Shown here piece after piece: positions 1 to 6,018 of a stretch of 7,773 bases of DNA. Numbering within the stretch: the first letter of the stretch is position 1; every line of letters begins with the position of its first letter. Source of the DNA: Elusimicrobiota bacterium (GTDB lineage Bacteria; Elusimicrobiota; Elusimicrobia; JACQJN01); assembly GCA_016205085.1 (NCBI GenBank), contig JACQJN010000217.1, positions 1 to 7,773 of the forward strand, written 5' to 3'. Under the pieces are notes generated by a model. The model had not been told where the DNA came from. It ran no database searches and saw only the letters and a program-made list of their open reading frames with translations. Position numbers and translations under genes: made by a program.

Positions 1-65
1 CCCCCCATCCAAACCACGGTCGCCATCACATGCAGCCAATGAATCAGCGAGTCTAAAATGATCAT
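1..65 (-). CDS. CopD-like membrane protein, N-terminal fragment (cut by window edge)
   Basis: The first 21 codons of a gene that leaves the window at position 1. The ATG (63-65) overlaps the TGA of the upstream gene (62-64) as ATGA, which points to translational coupling. The readable peptide starts MIILDSLIHWLHVMATVVWMGG. It is a hydrophobic first helix with a His-Trp-Leu-His pattern followed by Trp-Met-Gly-Gly. This His...WxGG helix is typical of the first transmembrane segment of CopD-like (copper resistance D) and related small heme- or copper-linked membrane proteins. What is seen is the open frame, the coupling and the motif. The family assignment is an inference from about 20 residues, and another polytopic membrane protein with a similar first helix is possible. 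Confidence 0.6.
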   Translation of the reverse strand, partial: MIILDSLIHWLHVMATVVWMG

Positions 66-499
66 CCCATTTCACCAGGAAGAGGCAAAAGAGCCGTGCG
101 TAAAATATTATAGGCAAAAATCAAAATGCCAAAAAACTGAAGAACTCCGGAAACAGCCAGAGGAACGACCCATCCCCCTTCCTGAAGCCGGTTCAGCCAA
201 AAAAAGAAGGCCAGACCGACCAGGGCCACATTCGCCACCCAAAAATGTACCCAAGCCAACCGAATGGAATAAAGCCTCCTGACCAGAACGGCGGGAAACA
301 TGCGGTAGGCCACTCCGAACATGGTCATGGAAACCCAACCCAGGAGCATCACGTGTGTGTGGGTCGGAATCAAATAGTAGTCCCACCCCTTCCAACCTCC
401 CCCCATCCAGCTGAACATCATCAGGACTCCCAAGATCCCACCCAACACCAGATAGGCCACCGCTACCAAAACAAAGTATTTGGTGGGATCTTTCACCAT
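62..499 (-). CDS. Stand-alone heme-copper oxidase subunit I-like membrane protein
   Basis: A 145-residue protein with four predicted transmembrane helices, at about residues 8-30, 45-70, 82-102 and 112-135. Helix 2 carries THTHVMLLGWVSMTMFG (His47, His49), followed by a Met-Phe-Pro turn. This resembles the H-x-x-x-x-G-W helix of heme-copper oxidase and NO-reductase catalytic subunits, where the His binds the low-spin heme. His85 in helix 3 could be a second ligand. A full subunit I has 12 or more helices and is about 450-550 residues, so this is only about a quarter of one. The length is clean and both ends lie at gene junctions, so it looks like a small family in its own right, not a broken gene. 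It starts 4 bases after the porin stop and its stop overlaps the next start. A small membrane cytochrome b passing electrons to the nearby nitrite reductase is plausible but unproven. Confidence 0.72.
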   Translation of the reverse strand: MVKDPTKYFVLVAVAYLVLGGILGVLMMFSWMGGGWKGWDYYLIPTHTHVMLLGWVSMTMFGVAYRMFPAVLVRRLYSIRLAWVHFWVANVALVGLAFFFWLNRLQEGGWVVPLAVSGVLQFFGILIFAYNILRTALLPLPGEMG

Positions 500-503
500 G
501 GTC

Positions 504-1535
504 TCAGAATTTGACCTCTAGGTGGGTAAAAACAATGCTTTGATTTTTTCTTGTGGCGATCTCTGTTTCCTGTTTCAATAACTGGTGGTCTACGCTGATC
601 CGAATCCCTTCCGCCAATTGGTAGCCGATCCCGTAAATGAATCTCTGATGGGCATCTCCCACGATATCCAGCCTAGGATTGAAAAGATCCCAACGCGCAA
701 AGATCCAGGCCGGGTAATGAGGACAATTTAAAACCCCAAAAAATGAAAAACCTTCGCTGCTCACCGTCCCCGTACCAGTACTCAAAGAAAAACCATCCCT
801 GGAACGGTAATAGGCTCCCCAAAGATTGAATCCCTTGGATTCGTAAGAAAGCCCATAAATATTCCTGTCTCGCGGCCAACTTCCCACCTTGAATCCCTTA
901 TGAATAAGGGTGTTGGCCTTGAAACCATTGAGGGCTCCTTCCTTAAAGGGAGAGACAGCCAACCTCAACGCATAATCCTTAAACTTATTGACCTCATTTC
1001 CTGCCGTGGTTCGACCTCCCGTTCCCTCCCCGTTGCTCACCTCAGCTTCATAATCTACATGCGGGATTCTGCCTGAAAGAAGAACACCGCGATCCGACGC
1101 ATTTAAAAGTCCTTCCTCATCTTCCAAAATCTTGGCTACAAACCGATGCTTCCAGATTCCCTCCTCGTATCCGCGCCACAGCGTAGGCACCAGACCAAAC
1201 CTTAAGCTGGCCCCGGAATAAATTTCATTCCAACGAACCCACGCCTGCTTTAAATAGGCTTGATTGGCCGTATTGTCGCGGCTCAAGATATTCATTTCCA
1301 GTTGCAGGAAAGAATCGAAGCGTTCATCGAACTTAGCCGACCCGTTCAGATAAATTCTTCCCACATCAAAGGCATTGAAGTTATTTGCCTGAGTCCCGTT
1401 CGCCAGGAATTTAGAAGTCACATATTCGTAATCCGCGAATATCAACCCTCCCATCTTCAACTCCGTTCCAAACCCATATTGCGTGACACCCAAGAAAAAC
1501 AATACTCCTACCAATATTCTGTATATCTTAGACAT
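504..1535 (-). CDS. Outer-membrane porin, beta-barrel (phosphate-selective porin-like)
   Basis: About 343 residues. An N-terminal signal peptide runs over MSKIYRILVGVLFFLG... with a probable cleavage near Gly-Phe-Gly before Thr-Glu-Leu. Alternating amphipathic beta strands rich in Tyr, Phe and Trp follow, and the protein ends in Phe (...LEVKF), the usual signal for BAM-mediated outer-membrane insertion. The N-terminal pattern, with Gly-Gly-Leu-Ile-Phe-Ala-Asp-Tyr and a later block of the form YLNGSAKF...FLQLEMN, resembles OprO/OprP-like anion porins. I chose the ATG at 1533-1535 because a strong GGGAGGA lies 6 bases upstream. A longer frame from TTG at 1548-1550 would place that ribosome site inside the gene. 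The gene lies 31 bases after the nitrite reductase stop and 4 bases before the next gene. A role in letting nitrite or nitrate into the periplasm is inferred from context only; the substrate is not readable from sequence. Confidence 0.82.
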   Translation of the reverse strand: MSKIYRILVGVLFFLGVTQYGFGTELKMGGLIFADYEYVTSKFLANGTQANNFNAFDVGRIYLNGSAKFDERFDSFLQLEMNILSRDNTANQAYLKQAWVRWNEIYSGASLRFGLVPTLWRGYEEGIWKHRFVAKILEDEEGLLNASDRGVLLSGRIPHVDYEAEVSNGEGTGGRTTAGNEVNKFKDYALRLAVSPFKEGALNGFKANTLIHKGFKVGSWPRDRNIYGLSYESKGFNLWGAYYRSRDGFSLSTGTGTVSSEGFSFFGVLNCPHYPAWIFARWDLFNPRLDIVGDAHQRFIYGIGYQLAEGIRISVDHQLLKQETEIATRKNQSIVFTHLEVKF

Positions 1536-1541
1536 AATCAT

Positions 1542-1548
1542 TCCTCCC
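1542..1548 (-). promoter_or_regulatory. Ribosome binding site deciding the porin start
   Basis: On the minus strand this reads GGGAGGA, 6 bases before the ATG at 1533-1535. It sits within the upstream extension of the frame, so it rules against the TTG start at 1550. The in-frame ATG at 1539-1541 directly abuts it and is too close. Confidence 0.7.
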
Positions 1549-1566
1549 AAAACACAATATTACTAT

Positions 1567-2571
1567 TTACTTTACTGTCCTGTATATTTCCGGGGCCTCC
1601 TTCCCCGTCACCTGCAACTGCCCCACCGCTCCCTTTTCAATCCGGAATATGGCGTGGTCCACAAGGGTATAGGCCCCCGGAACCTCCAGCTTAAACTCCA
1701 CCATCGCCGCCCCTCCGGCGGGAACCAAAGTCGTCTGAATATTGGCATCCCCAGGCTCCGCCATACCCCCCTCGCGGTACACCCTGTCGAATATCTCCCC
1801 TATCACATGGAAGGAAGAAATCTTATTGGGCCCGCCGTTGCCAAAATATATCCGCACCTTTTCTCCCACCTTGGCCTTCAAAGCCCCCTCCTCCATCAGT
1901 GCTCCGTGTTTGCCGTTAAAGACAATATAGGTAGGCTCCTCTTCCAATGCCTTTTCGCGGTCATAGGTGACCAGCCCTTCTTTACCGAACTCCTCCTTTG
2001 TATAGAACTCTCCCTGCATGACATAAAACTCCCTGTCCGCCTTGGGCAATCCATCCGGAGGCTCCACCAAAATCAATCCATACATCCCGTTGGCAATGTG
2101 GTCCGTCACGGGAGGAGCGGCGCAATGGTACACATATAGGCCGGAGTTCAGCATCTTAAACCGGGCCTTCACAGTTTCCCCAGGTTTGGCCAGAGTCACG
2201 GCAGCGCCGCCCCCGGGTCCTGTCACCGCATGCAAATCGATGTTGTGGGACATGATGCTGGTTTTAGGATTAGCCAAGCTGAGCTCCAAAGTATCCCCCT
2301 GCCGGACCCGGATGAACGGCCCTGGCACGTGTCCATTGAATGTCCAAAATGTGTACTTGGTAGGCTCCGACAGTCCCTCCATCAAAATTCCATCCACCTC
2401 CGGAGTTTCCAGATGAACCTTCACCACGGCCGGTTTCTTTCGAGCAATCGGCGGTGGAACCTGCGGCGCAAAAGTGAGTCTTGCAACCTCTGTCTCCTCT
2501 GCCACAACCCTAGGAACGCCCCACGTGCCCAACCATCCAAGCACCGCAACGGATATCCATACTCGTCTCAT
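1567..2571 (-). CDS. nirK: Copper-containing nitrite reductase, AniA-type (class II)
   Basis: 334 residues; reduces nitrite to nitric oxide in the periplasm. There is a signal peptide at residues 1-24 (likely cut after Val-Val-Ala) and then two cupredoxin domains. The type 1 copper ligands are all visible: His109, Cys150, His158 and Met163. So are the type 2 (catalytic) ligands His114, His149 and His306, the catalytic Asp112 (in SHNIDLH) and His255. The stretch HCAAPPVTDHIANGMYG has seven residues between Cys and His. That matches the shorter loop of AniA-type class II enzymes and not the longer loop of class I NirK. AniA itself is a lipoprotein; no lipobox is seen here. The ATG overlaps the stop of the upstream gene (ATGA) and an AAAGGAG (2580-2586) lies 8 bases ahead. 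The enzyme should be active as read. The electron donor is unknown; the flanking small proteins are candidates. Confidence 0.95.
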   Translation of the reverse strand: MRRVWISVAVLGWLGTWGVPRVVAEETEVARLTFAPQVPPPIARKKPAVVKVHLETPEVDGILMEGLSEPTKYTFWTFNGHVPGPFIRVRQGDTLELSLANPKTSIMSHNIDLHAVTGPGGGAAVTLAKPGETVKARFKMLNSGLYVYHCAAPPVTDHIANGMYGLILVEPPDGLPKADREFYVMQGEFYTKEEFGKEGLVTYDREKALEEEPTYIVFNGKHGALMEEGALKAKVGEKVRIYFGNGGPNKISSFHVIGEIFDRVYREGGMAEPGDANIQTTLVPAGGAAMVEFKLEVPGAYTLVDHAIFRIEKGAVGQLQVTGKEAPEIYRTVK

Positions 2572-3014
2572 TGAATTTTCTCCTTTAGTTCCTTATAGCG
2601 TTGGGGATATTCTCTCCGGAAACGCTCTAATAAGTTTTCTCGATGCTGAGCCCAAGCCAGCGCATTGGGACCCGTTTTACGAACAACCGAATCATACACC
2701 AAAAACTCCCACAACTCCTTGGCCTGTTTTCTACTCAGAACAGGACATGCCCCGCAGCAGGGGGGTCTACGGTGTATCCTTTCCACCTCCTTCTTCCAGG
2801 AGCTACTGGAAGTTTCCGGAGAATTTACGGTACGAGCCGTTTCCCCCAAGAAGTTAAACACCGGAAGAAATATCTCCCGATAAGTGTTTTGATACTTCAA
2901 AGGATAATTTGAAACGTCAATCGCAGCCGGCCCCATATCCTCCGGAAAAAGGACCTTTATGGAGAGAATCAAGCATACGACTGATTTCCATATGCGTTTA
3001 TCCGAATTTAGCAT
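2568..3014 (-). CDS. Small exported protein with CCGAC cluster; possible heme-less cytochrome c relative
   Basis: About 148 residues from the ATG at 3012-3014 (5 bases after the tatC stop). A GTG at 3030-3032 would add six residues. A basic start and hydrophobic stretch (WKSVVCLILSIKVLF) suggest a signal peptide or anchor. The C-terminal half is charged and helical, ending in EYPQRYKELKEKIQ. The middle carries PPCCGACPVL, with three cysteines (residues 86, 87 and 90 from this ATG), including a CxxC followed by Pro in place of the heme-type His. From memory, the order TARTVNSP, Trp, VERI, a Pro-rich turn, A-KELWEFLVYDSVVRK resembles a class of monoheme cytochromes c. In those a CxxCH precedes the first block; here that spot reads FNFLG, with no heme ligands. 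The stop overlaps the nirK start (ATGA), so the two are likely made together. A copper or redox partner of NirK is a guess. No function can be firmly assigned. Confidence 0.7.
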   Translation of the reverse strand: MLNSDKRIWKSVVCLILSIKVLFPEDMGPAAIDVSNYPLKYQNTYREIFLPVFNFLGETARTVNSPETSSSSWKKEVERIHRRPPCCGACPVLSRKQAKELWEFLVYDSVVRKTGPNALAWAQHRENLLERFRREYPQRYKELKEKIQ

Positions 3015-3019
3015 ATGCC

Positions 3020-3709
3020 TTACGATCTCCACCTCATAATGCCTAGCGAAATTTCATAAAGGAATATCGTCGGAACAGCCAAAAGGACCTGGGAAAATAT
3101 ATCCGGCCCCGGGGTCAAGACCGCCGCCACGACAAAGCTTCCCAGATAGATCATCCTTCTATAACTCCCCAGTTGAAAAGGCGTAACTATGCCCAGCCAG
3201 TTCAGAAAAAAGAGGACCAGAGGCAATTGAAACAAAAATCCAAAAGACAGCGTGAGAAACAGAACAAAGCGGATGTAGGCGCTGGCCGTCAGAAAAGGTC
3301 TTAAATCCTCAGAACCATAGGCCATCAGAAACCGCATGGCCGCGGGGACCACAACACCCAGAGCCAAAACAGCGCCCAAACTAAACAAGACATAAGAACT
3401 GGGTAAAATCCAAAACAGCGCTTTTTTTTCTCTTTCCGTCAACCCTTGAACCACGAACCTCCACGTCTCAAAAAGGACGACGGGAATGGAGATGAAAAAG
3501 CCCACCCAAAGAGCAATTTTAAGGCGGGTCAAAAAAGCCTCGGCAGGCGCTAAAAAAACAAGGCTGCCCACAGGCTGCGCCAGCCGGTGAAATATAAATT
3601 CCGAATAGTGATAGGCAAATACGGAGCAAATAAGGATGCTGACCACACAGACAAAAAGCCTTTTTCGAAGCTCCTCTAAATGCTCCACAAGGGTCAACCG
3701 CTCTTCCAT
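3020..3709 (-). CDS. tatC: Sec-independent protein translocase TatC
   Basis: 229 residues, slightly short for the family but complete. It is the receptor subunit of the twin-arginine translocase, which moves folded, often cofactor-loaded proteins across the inner membrane. The N terminus has the TatC signature HLEELRKRL (residues 10-18). Also seen are the FLAPAEAFLTRLKIA block (52-66), TWRFV followed by GLTEREKK (the loop with the conserved Glu94), and LTPGPDIFSQ with Asp203 before the last helices. There are six hydrophobic segments. One deviation is Gln88 in QGL, where most TatC proteins have Pro. The start ATG overlaps the TSUP gene stop (TAATG) with no clear ribosome site, so it is probably translated by coupling. 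No tatA or tatB is in the window. Its place between molybdenum-cofactor genes and a periplasmic reductase suggests it serves a Tat-exported molybdoenzyme. Confidence 0.94.
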   Translation of the reverse strand: MEERLTLVEHLEELRKRLFVCVVSILICSVFAYHYSEFIFHRLAQPVGSLVFLAPAEAFLTRLKIALWVGFFISIPVVLFETWRFVVQGLTEREKKALFWILPSSYVLFSLGAVLALGVVVPAAMRFLMAYGSEDLRPFLTASAYIRFVLFLTLSFGFLFQLPLVLFFLNWLGIVTPFQLGSYRRMIYLGSFVVAAVLTPGPDIFSQVLLAVPTIFLYEISLGIMRWRS

Positions 3710-4452
3710 TAGAATGCCGAGTAGACCAATTTAAGACCCGCTATCCATAAAACGACTCCCAGCACCCGCCTCAAGGCCAGATGAGAAAAATATCCGGCCC
3801 CCATCTGAGACCCCAGCCACCCTCCCATAAAAGCGGCGGTGACCAAAGGAATCCAATCCAATATAACGACATCTGAGACTTGACTTAAATGCCCTCCCAA
3901 AGCGACAAAAGAATTAAACAAAATAAAGCAGGCAGATGCCGCGGAAGTCTGTTTGACATCAGCCCAGCCCAGAACCAAAAGCAGAGGACTCAAAAAAACA
4001 CCCCCCCCTATGCCCACCGCTCCCGAAATCCAACCGATGACGGCTCCTACGGCAAAAGCCACAACCAAGTGAGGCCTGAAGTAAATCTCACCGGAAATCT
4101 TCCGTGGAAAATCCATCCACATTCTCAATGCTGCCAGACAGAGCGCCAAGGCCAGGAAAATAGAATAGGCGGGTGATGAAATTTTAGAAATGCTTCCGAC
4201 GTAAGCGGCGGGCACCGAACCCAGCAAAAAAGGCCAGATAAGACCCCATCGGAAATACCCCGCTTTTTGAAACGTCAAAAAGGCGATGCTGGAAACCAAT
4301 ATATTCAGGCACAGAGCGCTCGTCACCGCCGTCTCTTTGGGAAATGAAGCCAAAGCGAGAACGGCCAGATAGCCCGAGGCCCCTCCATGACCCACGGAGG
4401 AATAGAGGATGGCCACAACAAAGACAGCCGCATAAAGGAAAAAAGACTCCAT
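3709..4452 (-). CDS. TauE/SafE (TSUP) family anion exporter
   Basis: 247 residues with seven to eight hydrophobic helices in two halves. Each half begins with the glycine-rich motif of the TSUP family: SSVGHGGASGY (residues 18-28) and SGAVGIGGGVFLSPLLL (143-159). Family members export sulfite, sulfoacetate or related small organosulfur anions; some link to sulfur-amino-acid or taurine breakdown. The substrate cannot be read from sequence. The ATG overlaps the stop of the MOSC gene (TGATG), with a GGAG (4461-4464) 8 bases ahead. Placed between molybdenum-cofactor genes and nitrite reductase, it may clear sulfite or a similar anion, or even nitrite; the last is speculation. The second glycine motif is encoded across runs of eight G and seven T, a place prone to sequencing or replication slippage, but the frame is intact. 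Confidence 0.88.
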   Translation of the reverse strand: MESFFLYAAVFVVAILYSSVGHGGASGYLAVLALASFPKETAVTSALCLNILVSSIAFLTFQKAGYFRWGLIWPFLLGSVPAAYVGSISKISSPAYSIFLALALCLAALRMWMDFPRKISGEIYFRPHLVVAFAVGAVIGWISGAVGIGGGVFLSPLLLVLGWADVKQTSAASACFILFNSFVALGGHLSQVSDVVILDWIPLVTAAFMGGWLGSQMGAGYFSHLALRRVLGVVLWIAGLKLVYSAF

Positions 4453-4964
4453 CAGGCCATCTCCAGGACCGCAATCTCATCCCCAGTTTTCACAACTCCT
4501 TCCTGAATCACTCTGGCAAATATTCCCTCTTTGGGCATGACGCAGTCCCCGGCCAGATAATAGATCGCACAGCGCGTATGACACTCTTTCCCTATCTGGG
4601 TGACCTCCAACACCACATCCGATCCAACTTGGAGGCGAGCTCCGATGGGCAGGGAAACCAGGTCGATGCCCTGAGTCGTCAAATTTTCGGCGAAACTGCC
4701 TACATTGACGTTCAGGCCCTTGGCCCTCATTTTCTCTATGCTCTCCCAAGCCAATAAACTCACCTGGCGATGCCAATTCCCAGCATGGGCATCCTGTTCC
4801 ATGCCAAAATTCTCCAAGAATTTGGCCTGGCCTACGTTTTTTTTGCGAATCCCTTTCTTGGGACTTATACACACCGCCAGCACGCTGGCGCCCTCTGGGT
4901 GCCCGGCGGGTACCCGGAGCTCTGCGGAGGGTACTAGCACGCTGGCGCCCTTGTTATCTGCCAT
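4452..4964 (-). CDS. MOSC-domain protein with an inserted palindromic element near its N terminus
   Basis: 170 residues from the ATG at 4962-4964. MOSC domains occur in molybdenum-cofactor sulfurases and in small stand-alone proteins near moa genes; they are thought to handle sulfur or the cofactor itself. Numbered from this start, the domain runs from about residue 29 (AVCISPKKG) to the end. It includes FGMEQDAHAG, GSFAENLTT, the conserved cysteine stretch ECHTRCAIYYLAGDCVMP (127-144) and KEGIFARV. I chose this start because a G-rich ribosome site lies 7 bases ahead and the gap after the moaA stop is 4 bases, like neighbouring junctions; an ATG at 5010-5012 would add 16 residues. Residues 6-29 (GASVL...GASVL) are not part of the domain. 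They come from the in-frame element described separately, and the remainder reads as a normal short MOSC protein. The stop overlaps the TSUP start. Confidence 0.9.
   Translation of the reverse strand: MADNKGASVLVPSAELRVPAGHPEGASVLAVCISPKKGIRKKNVGQAKFLENFGMEQDAHAGNWHRQVSLLAWESIEKMRAKGLNVNVGSFAENLTTQGIDLVSLPIGARLQVGSDVVLEVTQIGKECHTRCAIYYLAGDCVMPKEGIFARVIQEGVVKTGDEIAVLEMA
4879..4951 (+). repeat. Two-hairpin insertion element, copy in MOSC gene, with 16-base direct repeats
   Basis: A perfect 16-base direct repeat (4879-4894 and 4936-4951) lies 57 bases apart, exactly 19 codons. Hairpin A pairs 4887-4893 with 4897-4903 around a TCT loop. Hairpin B pairs 4909-4913 with 4931-4935, with an inner stem 4914-4916/4925-4927 around GAGCTCTG. 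From 4879 to 4940 it aligns without gaps to 6264-6325 in mobA (47 of 62 bases the same by my count). It shares the 15-base core CGGAGCTCTGCGGAG with the inverted copy in moaA. Read in the host gene it adds a 19-residue period, SVLVPSAELRVPAGHPEGA, only about five codons after the start. Confidence 0.85.
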
Positions 4965-4968
4965 CTTT

Positions 4969-6018
4969 TTATCCCCCCAAGGCGCACATGAAGGCTTCTC
5001 GGACTTTTCCATTTCCAGAATCCATTTGGTGGCGCTCCGGTTTCATATCCACGACCCGCCGGATGATCTCCTCAATCCCATCCTCATTCCCCCGCGAACG
5101 CAAAGCAGGCGTTAAATCCTCGCCCATTTCGGAAGCTAGGCAGGGCAAAAGCCTCCCCCTTGAGGTCAGCCTCAGCCGGTTGCACCTGGAGCAAAAATTG
5201 CAGCTCAAGGCTCCTATAAACCCAACCGTACCCAACGCCCCGGGGGATCTGAAGTAAACAGCAGGACCGAACCCTCTAGGGGAATCCTCTCTGCTCAGAG
5301 GCTCTAGTTCACCGCACCGAGCCCGGATCTCAGGCTGAGGCAGCCAATGTTCCGGACTGAAAAATCCTGTCTCGCCGATGGGCATCAGTTCAATAAACCG
5401 CACATGCACCGGCCAACGGCGAGTCCAGGAAACAAAATCCGGAATCTCTTCGGAATTAATCCCATTCATGACCACTGCGTTGATCTTGACGGGAGAAAAA
5501 CCAATCTCTAAAGCCGCCCGGATGCCTTCCAGGACCTCCCCCAGATCGCCGAAGCGCGCGATGGTTCTAAAACGCTCAGGCTTCAACGTGTCCACGCTCA
5601 CATTGATCCTATTCAAGCCGGCGCGGTATAAATCCAGGGCCAATTTTGACAAAAGCGTTCCATTGGTGGAAATGGAAATATCCTCAAGGCCGGGAATTTG
5701 AGCCAGCCTGCCCACCAAGCTGACAATTCCAGGGCGAACCAAAGGCTCTCCCCCTGTAATCCGAATCTTATTTATGCCCAGCCGGACGGCTACAGACACC
5801 ACCCGCACAATCTCCTCATCGGTCAGGATATCTCCGGACCGAGAATCTACAAACCCATCCGCTGGCCCTCTCCGCAGAGCTCCGAGGACCTGCGGTCCCC
5901 TCAGAAAGGGGGCCCCATCCGCAGGCAAACAATAGACGCATCTGAGATTGCACCGATCCGTCACGGATAATCTCAGATAATCTATCTTTCGCCCAAAGGA
6001 ATCAATGAGTGGACGCAT
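4969..6018 (-). CDS. moaA: GTP 3',8-cyclase MoaA with in-frame insertion after the radical-SAM motif
   Basis: 349 residues. MoaA catalyses the first step of molybdenum-cofactor synthesis, the S-adenosylmethionine-radical conversion of GTP to 3',8-cyclo-GTP, the substrate of MoaC. The N-terminal cluster ligands are Cys23, Cys27 and Cys30 (CNLRCVYC). ITGGEP (87-92) is the SAM-binding motif and STNG follows at 117-120. The C-terminal cluster has Cys276, Cys279 and Cys293 (CSRCNRLRL...LPCL), with an extra Cys273. The protein ends in ALGG, the usual tail whose Gly-Gly is needed for catalysis. Between CLP and LTDEEI it carries about 20 extra residues (36-55), bounded by PADG repeats. Removing them restores a normal spacing. 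These residues come from the palindromic element and lie close to the SAM cluster loop. A likely ribosome site, AAAGG, is at 6026-6030. The gene overlaps mobA by 17 bases. Confidence 0.95.
   Translation of the reverse strand: MRPLIDSFGRKIDYLRLSVTDRCNLRCVYCLPADGAPFLRGPQVLGALRRGPADGFVDSRSGDILTDEEIVRVVSVAVRLGINKIRITGGEPLVRPGIVSLVGRLAQIPGLEDISISTNGTLLSKLALDLYRAGLNRINVSVDTLKPERFRTIARFGDLGEVLEGIRAALEIGFSPVKINAVVMNGINSEEIPDFVSWTRRWPVHVRFIELMPIGETGFFSPEHWLPQPEIRARCGELEPLSREDSPRGFGPAVYFRSPGALGTVGFIGALSCNFCSRCNRLRLTSRGRLLPCLASEMGEDLTPALRSRGNEDGIEEIIRRVVDMKPERHQMDSGNGKVREAFMCALGG
4972..4978 (-). promoter_or_regulatory. Ribosome binding site deciding the MOSC gene start
   Basis: The minus strand reads GGGGGGA followed by TAAAAAG and then the ATG at 4962-4964, a spacing of 7 bases. 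It overlaps the final codons and TAA stop of moaA. It favours the ATG at 4964 over the upstream in-frame ATG at 5012. Confidence 0.55.
5854..5925 (-). repeat. Two-hairpin insertion element, inverted copy in moaA, flanked by direct repeats
   Basis: Read on the minus strand, hairpin A pairs 5906-5911 with 5897-5902 around a TCT loop. Hairpin B pairs 5886-5890 with 5864-5868, with an inner stem 5883-5885/5872-5874. The core CGGAGCTCTGCGGAG (5870-5884) is identical to the MOSC copy, which carries it on the plus strand, so this copy is inverted. Stem bases differ from the other copies yet still pair. A 12-base direct repeat with one mismatch (CCCATCCGC, T or A, GG) flanks it at 5854-5865 and 5914-5925, 60 bases apart. 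It encodes the duplicated PADG and looks like a target duplication. Confidence 0.78.

Noticed and set aside
1536..1550. TTG start for the porin giving five extra residues
   Set aside because: It would put the strong GGGAGGA ribosome site within the gene. The ATG at 1535 has correct spacing to that site and begins a good signal peptide.
1483..2139. A 218-codon open frame on the plus strand opposite nirK and the porin start
   Set aside because: It is antisense to the strongly supported nirK, with a low-complexity composition and no recognisable domain, so it is a shadow of the real gene. The other plus-strand frames are the same.
4879..4951. CRISPR or tandem-repeat array from the 16-base direct repeats
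   Set aside because: There are only two repeat units with one spacer, in frame inside a gene, and the spacer has hairpins shared with two other genes.
4965..5012. Longer MOSC protein starting at the ATG at 5012
   Set aside because: The extra 16 residues overlap moaA in another frame and look unlike any MOSC N terminus. The ATG at 4964 has a ribosome site and the short gap seen at other junctions.
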